Source of the DNA: Thermoproteota archaeon
GTDB taxonomy: Archaea; Thermoproteota; Thermoprotei_A; EX4484-217-1; JAPDJV01
Direction of reading: 5' to 3'
Assembly: GCA_029258925.1 (NCBI GenBank)
Contig: JAPDJV010000032.1
Coordinates: 1 to 47,475, forward strand
DNA length: 47,475 bases
The notes beneath the pieces are model-generated. The model made no database searches. It saw only the letters and a program-made list of their open reading frames with translations, and was not told the DNA's origin. Positions 1 through 6,806 of this stretch are shown one piece after another. The stretch's first letter is position 1. Each line of letters starts with the position of its first letter. Position numbers and translations under genes: made by a program.

Positions 1-116
1 CTCCCACCTTCCAATGCTTCTTCTCTCAGTATTGGAGGTATTATGTCAAATTTTAATCCAAGTCTTTCTAGTAGAGCTCTTCTACCTTGAGACGTCGATG
101 CTAGTACGAGCTTCAA
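1..116 (-). CDS. maf: Maf-family nucleotide pyrophosphatase, N-terminal fragment
   Basis: Reading the minus strand from a TTG at 116 gives a protein that opens LKLVLASTSQGRRALLERLG and runs off the window edge. The LASxSxxR...LL..LG pattern is the N-terminal nucleotide-binding signature of the Maf/HAM1-like house-cleaning pyrophosphatases, which hydrolyse non-canonical or excess NTPs such as dTTP, UTP or modified nucleotides. About 38 residues are visible, so the catalytic part is outside the window. No better in-frame start lies upstream before the neighbouring CBS gene, which is read in the same direction and ends 20 bases away. The family call rests on the signature alone. Confidence 0.75.
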   Translation of the reverse strand, partial: MKLVLASTSQGRRALLERLGLKFDIIPPILREEALEGG

Positions 117-135
117 TGAGCGGGTCCCTATTTAA

Positions 136-999
136 CTATATTATTAGGTGTTTAGTGAACTCTTTTACGCCTAGTATTCTAGCCATTTTAACTACGACGT
201 CTCTCATGGTCACAATGCCTTCAATGCCCTTCTCCGATGAAACTAGGACGTTATCTACGAGACCTGTTTTAAGGAATCCTATTATGCTTCCCACATCTGA
301 ATTTTCATCTATTATAAAGCAATGCTTCTTCGAAACCACGCTGAGAACACTCATATCGCTGAACACTTCCTCCATGCTTTTTCCGAGGAAGAAAACTTCC
401 TCCATTCTCCTCTTATCGCAGAGTATCTTTGCTACTTCATCGCATCTCAGAGTACTGTAAACAGTTCTTCCTATGAAAACCGGCAACCTCTTTATTCTCC
501 TAGAAACCATGAGTGAGATGGCTTCTAACACTTCGTCATTTACGCTTATCTTAATTAGGGGCGTACTCATGATATCTTTCAGTTTCACACCGTACTTAGT
601 TACCTCCATGTAGCTTATTATACGCCCCTCCGTTACAATTCCCTTAATTGTTTTCTCCCCGTCTACAAGTACAACATACCCGATTCCTCCATCAACCATG
701 TTTTCGAGAACTTCACTTATACTTGAAGTATAGTGCATTGTGGGACATTCGACTTCGATCGATGAAACCCTATGTTCCAACAAGTCTTTCAGAGGCTTCT
801 TAGAGTTTCTCAAAAGATGGCCGTATACGTCGTAGGCCGATACAAATCCTTTAACCTTTAAATTCTCATCTACTACGGCGAACCTACATATTCCGGTTGA
901 TATGAGGAATACTGTTGCTAGTAGAGAAGACTTCTCATCTATTATGTGGAGCACATCTCTATATGCTATATCAATGGCTCTGCGCATCTCCCATCCCAC
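136..999 (-). CDS. CBS-domain protein (four CBS motifs)
   Basis: The 287-residue product consists almost entirely of four CBS units, near residues 10-65, 68-130, 135-195 and 205-285. Each has the usual pattern of a conserved threonine/serine region, a hydrophobic strand such as VVLVDG or LPVF, and a closing GIVT or GFVS motif. Tandem CBS pairs form Bateman modules that bind adenine nucleotides and act as energy or ligand sensors. No catalytic domain is attached, so its partner is unknown. The GTG at 999 gives the longest form. An in-frame ATG at 987 follows a TATA-like element near 1011-1022 at a distance that suits a leaderless message, so the true start may be 987. It is read in the same direction as the Maf fragment. 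Confidence 0.85.
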   Translation of the reverse strand: MGWEMRRAIDIAYRDVLHIIDEKSSLLATVFLISTGICRFAVVDENLKVKGFVSAYDVYGHLLRNSKKPLKDLLEHRVSSIEVECPTMHYTSSISEVLENMVDGGIGYVVLVDGEKTIKGIVTEGRIISYMEVTKYGVKLKDIMSTPLIKISVNDEVLEAISLMVSRRIKRLPVFIGRTVYSTLRCDEVAKILCDKRRMEEVFFLGKSMEEVFSDMSVLSVVSKKHCFIIDENSDVGSIIGFLKTGLVDNVLVSSEKGIEGIVTMRDVVVKMARILGVKEFTKHLII

Positions 1000-1060
1000 T
1001 TAAACAATAAGCTTATAGATTTAAGAGCTGTTTTCCATATAAAAACACTCCTAGAACACG

Positions 1061-1408
1061 GTGTCGGGCTTGGCTGGAGAAACTATTGGCATAGAAGACT
1101 TCGCCAAGATAGATTTGCGAGTTGGCAGGATAGTATCTGCTGAGAGAATAAGGGGTACGAGGCTTATCAAGCTCCTGGTGGATTTAGGCGAGCTAGGTGA
1201 GAGACAGATTATTGCAGGAATAGGCGAATTCTATGGCCCCGAAGATATTGTAGGGAAAAACGTCGTAGTTGTTGCTAACTTGAAGCCTAAGAGGATTAGG
1301 GGGTATGTTAGTGAGGGGATGATTCTGGCTGCTGGCTGCGATAAGGGCGAGAGGATTTGGCTTGTCGTCGTCGAAGGTGAACCTAGACCTGGGAGCAGGG
1401 TTTGCTAA
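1061..1408 (+). CDS. tRNA-binding (OB-fold) domain protein, MetG-C/CsaA-like
   Basis: A 115-residue stand-alone tRNA-binding domain. It shows DFAKIDLRVGRI near the N-terminus and, further on, VVVVANLKPKRIRG followed by SEGMILAA, the conserved path of the EMAP-II/Arc1p/MetG C-terminal OB fold. Such free domains bind tRNA in trans, either as a separate subunit for methionyl-tRNA synthetase or as a CsaA-like chaperone. The start is GTG at 1061. A TATA-like ATATAAAA at about 1037-1044 lies close upstream, suggesting a leaderless message. The gene ends one base before the stop of the convergent tRNA thiolase gene. Which synthetase it serves cannot be told from here. Confidence 0.88.
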   Translation: MSGLAGETIGIEDFAKIDLRVGRIVSAERIRGTRLIKLLVDLGELGERQIIAGIGEFYGPEDIVGKNVVVVANLKPKRIRGYVSEGMILAAGCDKGERIWLVVVEGEPRPGSRVC

Positions 1409-1409
1409 A

Positions 1410-2354
1410 TTAAACTCCAGTAATTTTTTCTATTATCTCACATACCTTACAGATATCCCTCCCATAACTAGTCGGTTCACCACATTTAATACATGTTGGC
1501 AACTCTCCGAGGTCTCCCCAAGGCCTCTTCTTATCTAATAGGCTATCGTAAACATCCATCATCCTCATAAGAGAGCCCGGCTTCTTCTCCTCGTAGGCGT
1601 AGAGAAATCTCCTCAGCTTAGCTCTGAGAGTAGGTCTTAAAGTAATGTATGGACACTCGTATGCCTGGAACCCGAATCCATTGAAGTACGCATATAGAGC
1701 TGTCTCCCACTCATATATTTTCCTAAGAGGCCTGATTCTCCGAACGAGCATTTCGTGTAGTCTGGGGCTCATGGGATGTATTCTAAAGAACCTATTGTAG
1801 TCTCCTCTCAGAACGTTGACTAGTAGAGTCTGCGACTCATCGTCTAAGTTGTGGGCTGTAGCAGTTTTATTAGCCCCTACTCTCCTAGCCATAGTGTTCA
1901 GTATTCTCCTCCTCAATACTCCGCAGAAAGTACATGGAGACTCCTTTACACCCTTTCTCGACGCCTGTGAAACAAGTTCTTCCAGACTGTAACCGATTTC
2001 CTCTTTGAAAGAGGTTGTAATATATTTGACACCTCTCTCCATGCAGTGTTCTTCAGTTCTCTCAATCTCAATTCTCCTATTATACCCCGTCACGCCCTCC
2101 ACTATTGTTAGAGCTATGAGATTCGATGGATTGTGGAGTTTCGATAAAACGTCTAGAAGCACGAAGCTGTCCTTACCCCCCGAAATCCCCATTAAAACGA
2201 GATCTCCGCTTTCTATCATATTGTACTTCTTAATCTGTTCTCTAACTCTCTCTACAATATCTTCTTCAAAACACTTCTTACATAAAACCCTACCTGTATG
2301 AGCCTGGTATACCTGGCCTACTCCACCGCACTTATAACACTTTGGAGCAACCAT
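1410..2354 (-). CDS. tRNA 2-thiolation enzyme, TtuA/Ncs6 (CTU1) family
   Basis: About 314 residues. The order is an N-terminal zinc ribbon with two CxxC pairs (CYKC and CKKC), the PP-loop SGGKDS near residues 58-63, a CTFC motif near 141-144, the TAHNLDDESQT loop, and a C-terminal zinc ribbon with CIKC and CKVC. This is the architecture of TtuA and Ncs6/NcsA, which adenylate a tRNA uridine and replace its 2-oxygen with sulphur; archaeal members carry a [4Fe-4S] cluster held by the CxxC and a further cysteine. It probably modifies U34 or U54, and the sequence alone does not decide which. I took the ATG at 2354 because the protein then begins MVAPKCYKC; ATG and TTG codons lie 6-9 bases upstream. 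It is convergent with the tRNA-binding protein gene. Confidence 0.88.
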   Translation of the reverse strand: MVAPKCYKCGGVGQVYQAHTGRVLCKKCFEEDIVERVREQIKKYNMIESGDLVLMGISGGKDSFVLLDVLSKLHNPSNLIALTIVEGVTGYNRRIEIERTEEHCMERGVKYITTSFKEEIGYSLEELVSQASRKGVKESPCTFCGVLRRRILNTMARRVGANKTATAHNLDDESQTLLVNVLRGDYNRFFRIHPMSPRLHEMLVRRIRPLRKIYEWETALYAYFNGFGFQAYECPYITLRPTLRAKLRRFLYAYEEKKPGSLMRMMDVYDSLLDKKRPWGDLGELPTCIKCGEPTSYGRDICKVCEIIEKITGV

Positions 2355-2402
2355 TAACATCAACGTCTTTAAAGTATTGAATAATATTCAGCTTGCTAAT
2401 GC

Positions 2403-2708
2403 TTACCCTTTAGGCATGGTCACTGTAGCTGGCTCAATAATTCTCTCCCCAACAACAACTTGGTCGACGCTATGTATTACTGCTCCTATCTCCTCTAAGG
2501 TCTCCTCTATTTTATCGTAATTTATGTCTGAGCCCTCTATAGTTATTATTAGACTCATAGTTTCCACGTCCACCTCGCTCACTATAACATTTACCCCTTC
2601 TATTCCAGGCAGGTCTCCAAGATACCTGGCGATCTCTATAACACTTGGCTCCTTTAATGGCTTAAGAACATCTAGTACAAGTCTCCTAATCCTACCCAAT
2701 CCAAGCAT
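2403..2708 (-). CDS. DUF211 family protein
   Basis: The 101-residue product matches the archaeal DUF211 family in length and pattern. It has an N-terminal IRRLVLDVLKP, a middle GVNVIVSEVDVETMSLIITIEG, and a C-terminal EEIGAVIHSVDQVVVGE. The family adopts a ferredoxin-like fold and forms oligomers; its cellular role is unknown, and metal or small-molecule sensing has been considered. There are no cysteines or catalytic motifs here. The gene is divergent from the Lrp regulator, with only 75 bases between their starts, so the two promoters share that gap. Confidence 0.85.
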   Translation of the reverse strand: MLGLGRIRRLVLDVLKPLKEPSVIEIARYLGDLPGIEGVNVIVSEVDVETMSLIITIEGSDINYDKIEETLEEIGAVIHSVDQVVVGERIIEPATVTMPKG

Positions 2709-2783
2709 TCACCCTCTGGGATAGAATAATGGTAACGTGTGATTTTTAAACCTTTTTAAAACTGAGAATATTGGTGAGACCAT

Positions 2784-3248
2784 ATGGTTAAGAGAGATCT
2801 AGATAAGTACGATGTGGAGATACTTTCAGCTCTAATAGAGAACTCTAGGACTAGTTTCAGAGAGCTTTCGAGAAAACTTAGGATATCTGTTAGCACAGTC
2901 CACAGCAGAATACAGAGGTTGATAAGTATGGGTGTTATTAAGGGTTTTACGACTCTAGTTAACCATAGGATGATAGGATACGACGTTACAGCACTAATAC
3001 TAATGAGAGTAGATGGGAAACACATTGTGGATGTGGAGAGGGAGCTCGCGACCGAAAGCAATGTTTGCGCAGTATACGATATAACTGGAGACTACGATGT
3101 AGCTGTTATAGCTAAGTTTAGGAATGTGAACGAGTTGAACAAGTTCATAAAGAAGATCCTTAAGAATCCCAATATAGAGAGAACGAACACGAGTATAGTT
3201 TTCAACATAGTTAAAGAAGATTTCAGACTTGAGATTCCAAGAGAGTAA
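2784..3248 (+). CDS. Lrp/AsnC-family transcriptional regulator
   Basis: A 154-residue regulator. Residues 1-60 form the AsnC-type helix-turn-helix: LDKYDVEILSALIENSR, FRELSRKL and a recognition helix STVHSRIQRL, followed by the GVIKGF hinge. Residues 65-150 form the RAM (ligand-binding, ferredoxin-like) domain with CAVYDITGDYDVAVIAKF. Members bind amino acids or similar effectors and assemble as octamers. A TATA-like CTTTTTAAAAC at 2751-2761 and an SD-like GGTGAG at 2773-2778 precede the ATG, a compact arrangement that allows autoregulation. The target is unknown; the divergent DUF211 gene is the nearest candidate. Confidence 0.9.
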   Translation: MVKRDLDKYDVEILSALIENSRTSFRELSRKLRISVSTVHSRIQRLISMGVIKGFTTLVNHRMIGYDVTALILMRVDGKHIVDVERELATESNVCAVYDITGDYDVAVIAKFRNVNELNKFIKKILKNPNIERTNTSIVFNIVKEDFRLEIPRE

Positions 3249-3298
3249 CTAATCGTCATGTTGAAGAAGATTTATTATTACGTTGACATTAATATGCC

Positions 3299-3544
3299 TT
3301 GGTGACCGAATTGGCCGGTGAAAAAGCAGTTGTTAAGATTCCTAGACTTCTACGCAGAAAATATTCTACTGTAAAGTTGAGAGAGGGGAGGGGGTTTAGT
3401 ATACCTGAGTTGAGGGAAGCAGGGTTAACTATTGCTGATGCTAAGAAGCTAGGTATACGTGTTGATAAGAGGAGGAGGTCTAAGCACGAGTGGAACGTTG
3501 AGAAGCTGAAGAAGATAGCTAGAGAACTCAGAGAGAACCAATAG
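3299..3544 (+). CDS. rpl13e: Ribosomal protein L13e
   Basis: 81 residues, strongly basic, with the [24 protein letters not shown] and [18 protein letters not shown] blocks of archaeal/eukaryotic large-subunit protein L13e (eL13). The short length fits the crenarchaeal form, which lacks the eukaryotic N-terminal part; the gene is absent from many euryarchaea. The start is TTG at 3299, followed directly by an in-frame GTG at 3302 that could be used instead. The coding end overlaps the convergent zinc-protein gene by 17 bases. Confidence 0.88.
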   Translation: MVTELAGEKAVVKIPRLLRRKYSTVKLREGRGFSIPELREAGLTIADAKKLGIRVDKRRRSKHEWNVEKLKKIARELRENQ

Positions 3545-3791
3545 TTTTCCTATAACAATCTATACATACGTATTCTACAATAGACAGCTCCACAGAGCAG
3601 TCTTCACAGATTATTCTACCACAGATCTTACAGTAGCCTATAGACAGATTTCTCCCACATACACTACACAATGCTTCTTCACATATTCTACAAATATTTT
3701 GATTGAAATTGTAGTGCTTCCCGCAAACTCTTCTACCGCACAGCCTGCAGGTATTTGATGCTTCCTCCTCACCGCATATCTCACACAACAA
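3528..3791 (-). CDS. Small cysteine-rich zinc-binding protein
   Basis: 87 residues with at least sixteen cysteines, most paired as CxxC (CEIC, CRLC, CRIC, CSVC, CKIC, CIDC), and a CGKHYN histidine. This indicates three or four treble-clef or B-box-like zinc knuckles and little else. Such proteins usually mediate protein or nucleic-acid contacts. I recognise no named family. The TTG at 3791 gives a protein starting MLCEIC. Its 3' end overlaps the end of the L13e gene by 17 bases, which implies tail-to-tail transcripts. Confidence 0.72.
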   Translation of the reverse strand: MLCEICGEEEASNTCRLCGRRVCGKHYNFNQNICRICEEALCSVCGRNLSIGYCKICGRIICEDCSVELSIVEYVCIDCYRKTIGSL

Positions 3792-3831
3792 TTATTATCC
3801 ACTTCCAAACTACTATAATTGGGCGTTGTAG

Positions 3832-4422
3832 TTGAGGACTGGGAGTACAGCTGGTAGGAGACTTGGATTCCTAATATTTATATTCATATTCGTACTGTAC
3901 TATGGGAGCTTCATGATAGGTCTTCTAGTGGGCTCTCTAAATCCATCCATATACCATGAGGTCTACGTCGATGCATATAGGTCTCTAAAGTCGTCGCCCA
4001 TCCTTGAAATATATAGGATGATATTTTTCGAACTGTATTCCGGCCACGAGATGACTGCGCTAATATACGCTATTGCTCTAGGTATTTCGAGCAGTATTTC
4101 AAGGGTTGTAATGAGTATAATACCGTTCGTCCCATCCTATAGCTTCTTCATGGATGGAGTGCTTTCCGCTCCTATTTCAAGACTCCAGTTAAACACCCTT
4201 ATACTTGTAATACCAGTGGAACTAGCAGGTATACTGGGGTACTCTATGGTCTCTACATCAGTAATAATGTTTGTGTTGGCGAAATTGTTTAACGTTAAAG
4301 GTCTGAATGTTGTTGAATACAGTGTTGTGGGTATAGTCTTAATATTCATATCCTCTATTCTCGAAGCAGTGCTTTCATCGCTAGTATTATTCCCCGTACA
4401 ACTCCTCCACTTAATGCCCTAG
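3832..4422 (+). CDS. Predicted multi-pass membrane protein, SpoIIM-like
   Basis: 196 residues. Hydrophobic segments lie near 11-34, 75-100, 120-152 and 160-190. The middle segment contains PVELAGILGYSM, which resembles the conserved glutamate-containing transmembrane helix of SpoIIM/DUF95 proteins (there typically E-x-P/A-A with an exposed Glu). Archaeal DUF95 proteins are common but uncharacterised; membrane remodelling or transport has been suggested. The start is TTG at 3832. The last 68 bases overlap the end of the convergent geranylgeranyl reductase gene. The SpoIIM assignment is tentative; the membrane topology is more certain. Confidence 0.6.
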   Translation: MRTGSTAGRRLGFLIFIFIFVLYYGSFMIGLLVGSLNPSIYHEVYVDAYRSLKSSPILEIYRMIFFELYSGHEMTALIYAIALGISSSISRVVMSIIPFVPSYSFFMDGVLSAPISRLQLNTLILVIPVELAGILGYSMVSTSVIMFVLAKLFNVKGLNVVEYSVVGIVLIFISSILEAVLSSLVLFPVQLLHLMP

Positions 4423-5545
4423 GAAACGTTCTCATCATGGAGAGAGTTTCAACGAAGTGCTTTGAAGCGAAGCGGACGATATTTTCTTCGTGGCGGTCAT
4501 ATTCTACTCCAATGCTTGAAAGCTTTCCGCCCACATCTAATTCGATTGCGTGCTCCCATATCTCGTCTTTGGCTTCATCGGGGATATTGTGTAGGAGATC
4601 TGCCATGATCTTCTGGAAGATTAGTCTTGAAATGATTCTCCTAGACTTAACCCTGTATTCTTCCACAGGGTTCTCGGAGTTAAATGCTTCAGCAAGAATC
4701 CTGGTGAGAATGCTGATAGTGTAGAGTCCACCCCCCGTCAAAGGCTTTGTTTGCCCAGCTGCATCCCCTATTACAATAATGTTGTCCCCGTATGTGCCTG
4801 CTGTAGGGTATTCTGAGACTATTAGTCCTCCAAAAAACCTCTTAACCCTACAGTTTCTAACGAACCCCTTTCTCTCAAGGAACTTCACGAATCCCCTAAG
4901 CCTCCTAGTGTTCATGGAGTTTACTGGCCCAGCTGTCCCCACCCTGATGACCCCGTCTCCTACTGGAATCATCCATGAAAAGAATTTTGGAGAATACTTT
5001 GATGAAAAGAATACTCTTACAGGATCCTCTGCTCTGGAATCTGCACATTCCAAGTCATATTGTAGTCCAACTATTCCAGGAGGCTTCTTCCCAAGAATCC
5101 TGCTTGTGATAAATCTAGAAGCCCCCTCGGCGATCACCAAGTATTTTCCTCTAACAACTTCTCCACTATCCAGCAGCGCTCTCCCCTTCGAAACAGCTAT
5201 AACCCTAGTGCCGAGGAGCACTCTTGCTCTCCCGCAGACCTCCCCATATAGGTACTCTTCCAACAGCACTCTATCTACTAGGCATGCTAGGGGAGATCCT
5301 GTTAAAACTATTTTTTTAAGTGATGGAGAATAGAGTTCCATGGTTCTAAACTTGTTCACAAGGCTCCTGAAGGCCGGAGACCCAATGCTTCTTAAGGCTT
5401 CAATACTTATTAAGCCAGCACAGTGCTGCGGAACCCCGACGCTCTCATGTTCCTCAATCACTAGAACCGAAAGCTTCTTTGAAAGCCTTGAAGCCAGCAT
5501 CAGGCCTGAAGGTCCGCCCCCAACTATTAGCACATCGTAGTTCAA
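4355..5545 (-). CDS. Geranylgeranyl reductase family FAD-dependent oxidoreductase
   Basis: 396 residues. An N-terminal Rossmann FAD motif (VLIVGGGPSG, near residues 5-14) is followed by VGVPQHCAGLIS, the second FAD motif VIGDAAGQTKPLTGGGL near 275, and a helical C-terminus. This is the archaeal geranylgeranyl reductase family, which saturates the isoprenoid chains of archaeal ether lipids; related members act on menaquinone or chlorophyll side chains. PQHCAG is typical for this group. The start is TTG at 5545. It overlaps the convergent membrane-protein gene by 68 bases. A UbiA prenyltransferase at 29506 would act earlier in the same lipid pathway. Confidence 0.85.
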   Translation of the reverse strand: MNYDVLIVGGGPSGLMLASRLSKKLSVLVIEEHESVGVPQHCAGLISIEALRSIGSPAFRSLVNKFRTMELYSPSLKKIVLTGSPLACLVDRVLLEEYLYGEVCGRARVLLGTRVIAVSKGRALLDSGEVVRGKYLVIAEGASRFITSRILGKKPPGIVGLQYDLECADSRAEDPVRVFFSSKYSPKFFSWMIPVGDGVIRVGTAGPVNSMNTRRLRGFVKFLERKGFVRNCRVKRFFGGLIVSEYPTAGTYGDNIIVIGDAAGQTKPLTGGGLYTISILTRILAEAFNSENPVEEYRVKSRRIISRLIFQKIMADLLHNIPDEAKDEIWEHAIELDVGGKLSSIGVEYDRHEENIVRFASKHFVETLSMMRTFPRALSGGVVRGIILAMKALLRE

Positions 5546-5618
5546 CGCCTACATCCCTCTGAAAAACATTTGTGAACCGTATCAAAATATTAATATGGTC
5601 CCTAAGTAAATTAGTGGG

Positions 5619-6071
5619 ATGATTGCCGTGTTCTCGGAGCCCAGGAAACTCATTTCAACCAACGTTTGCTCTAGGAGAATTAGAGATATTGGTAGATTGC
5701 TTCTTTACGGCTCTTGCATAGCAGACGAACATGCCGATATTTTGGAACAACTTTCAGAAAACAGAGTTCCACTATCAGTGTGCATGGAGGAGGAGCACTA
5801 TAATATGGTTGGTTTCAAGCTCCTGAGCATTATGGCTAGAGTTCGCTTGGAGGAAATAGCTGTTCTAACAGTTGATGGTTCTCCCCACTGTGTTCAACTT
5901 CACATGCTTGTAGAAGACTGTGCTAAAATGCTTGGGCTAAACAAGTTGAATATAAGACATTTTGTCGTGTATAAGGGTAAACTTATCGAAATTTCGGGGA
6001 GAGAGGTCAAGGTATCCAGGTATCTATCTAAAGTCAAGCGGTTAATGAGCGGAGAATCAAATATAGAGTAG
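5619..6071 (+). CDS. Hypothetical protein with dispersed cysteines
   Basis: 150 residues, soluble, not recognised. It contains six cysteines, mostly in short conserved-looking patches (TNVCSRR, YGSCIADEH, SVCMEE, SPHCVQLHM, EDCAKM) together with histidines, so binding of a metal or Fe-S cluster is possible. The C-terminal third, LNIRHFVVYKGKLIEISG, looks like a short beta-rich tail. The ATG at 5619 follows a weak SD-like GTGGG. It is divergent from the geranylgeranyl reductase gene and convergent with the SpeD gene. No function is proposed. Confidence 0.6.
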   Translation: MIAVFSEPRKLISTNVCSRRIRDIGRLLLYGSCIADEHADILEQLSENRVPLSVCMEEEHYNMVGFKLLSIMARVRLEEIAVLTVDGSPHCVQLHMLVEDCAKMLGLNKLNIRHFVVYKGKLIEISGREVKVSRYLSKVKRLMSGESNIE

Positions 6072-6080
6072 ACTAGGTAT

Positions 6081-6141
6081 GGCTGTCGCTAACATTTTTT
6101 CCGTTAGCCGCGGGGCAGACGGTGCATCCGTCCCCCCGAAC
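6081..6141. other. Two adjacent hairpins, the second GC-rich, between convergent genes
   Basis: Between two convergent stop codons, GCTAAC (6088-6093) pairs with GTTAGC (6103-6108) around a T-rich loop. Directly after it, GACGG (6118-6122) pairs with CCGTC (6127-6131), extended by flanking GGGG and CCCC tracts. The second hairpin is far richer in G+C than the surroundings. It could be a bidirectional terminator or a small structured RNA. The sequence does not settle which strand is transcribed. Confidence 0.5.
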
Positions 6142-6143
6142 AC

Positions 6144-6536
6144 CTAAACAGCATAGGATCTGTTGGCAGAGCCCTTCACGACGCGGCGAGCACCCAAACT
6201 CTTGACTATGTAGTTGAATGCTGCTTCAGGATCGGTGTGAGCACCGCACGAGTAAACGTCGACAGTTGCAAAGGAGTATTCAGGCCATGTATGGATTGCA
6301 ATATGGCTTTCAAGTATTATTGCTATAACACTTACTCCTTCACCAATCTTCCATGCCTTGCAGTCTAGCACCGTCATGTTCCCTATTATTGCAGCATTGA
6401 GGGTGATGTCCATTAGAGTATCGATGTTCTTCAATACACCTGTGTTGCACTCGTATAGATTCCCATAGACATGTCTACCTACAACTCTTCCCCCTAAACC
6501 TACCTTCCTCCTCCCAATACTCTGTACCATGTCCAT
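6144..6536 (-). CDS. speD: S-adenosylmethionine decarboxylase proenzyme (SpeD family)
   Basis: 130 residues, the length of the short archaeal/Bacillus SpeD class. The hallmark [20 protein letters not shown] carries the Glu-Ser bond where the proenzyme cleaves itself to create the pyruvoyl cofactor. The catalytic cysteine follows in CGAHTDP. The enzyme makes decarboxylated AdoMet, the aminopropyl donor for spermidine-type polyamines. Crenarchaea carry two SpeD paralogues, one of which became arginine decarboxylase. This copy has a C-terminus ([15 protein letters not shown]) unlike the ArgDC-type copy at 32315, so I assign it the original AdoMetDC role; that split is inference. The minus-strand TATA is near 6589-6596. 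Confidence 0.85.
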   Translation of the reverse strand: MDMVQSIGRRKVGLGGRVVGRHVYGNLYECNTGVLKNIDTLMDITLNAAIIGNMTVLDCKAWKIGEGVSVIAIILESHIAIHTWPEYSFATVDVYSCGAHTDPEAAFNYIVKSLGARRVVKGSANRSYAV

Positions 6537-6806
6537 AGCTAACCCCTCACTTAATCATTAATTATCCGTTACCCCCTCCCCCCTAGAAAATATAAACTTT
6601 GCCCCCCCGCCTAAAATGGAATTTAAAATTTTACATAAAATTTCCGCGTCTGGAAGTTCCTCTAACATAAAACTGAGTATTAGTCTCGAGAGCCGAATTG
6701 GATGTATCTAGAGTCTTAGAGGACTCAGTTATCTGGATTCGAAATTATGAAGAGTCTAAAGTCTCTTAAGCTGTTCGTATGAGATTACACTGAATGGTGG
6801 TGCACT
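6537..6806. promoter_or_regulatory. 270-base divergent intergenic region with G-tracts and an inverted repeat
   Basis: This gap holds the promoter of speD on the minus strand: a TATA-like TTTATATT near 6589-6596, flanked on both sides by C-runs on the plus strand (6572-6576, 6578-6583 and 6602-6608). On the brxL side, AACTGAGT (6671-6678) is repeated inverted as ACTCAGTT (6723-6730), enclosing an inner hairpin GAGTC/GACTC (6711-6726). A further small hairpin, AAGAG/CTCTT, lies about 25 bases downstream. A TATA-like stretch near 6739-6750 could serve brxL with a leader of some 30 bases. No open reading frame is convincing here. Confidence 0.5.

Noticed and set aside
14-460. Long plus-strand frame at the window start
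   Set aside because: It is antisense to Maf and the CBS gene, which have clear family motifs, and its own product shows none.
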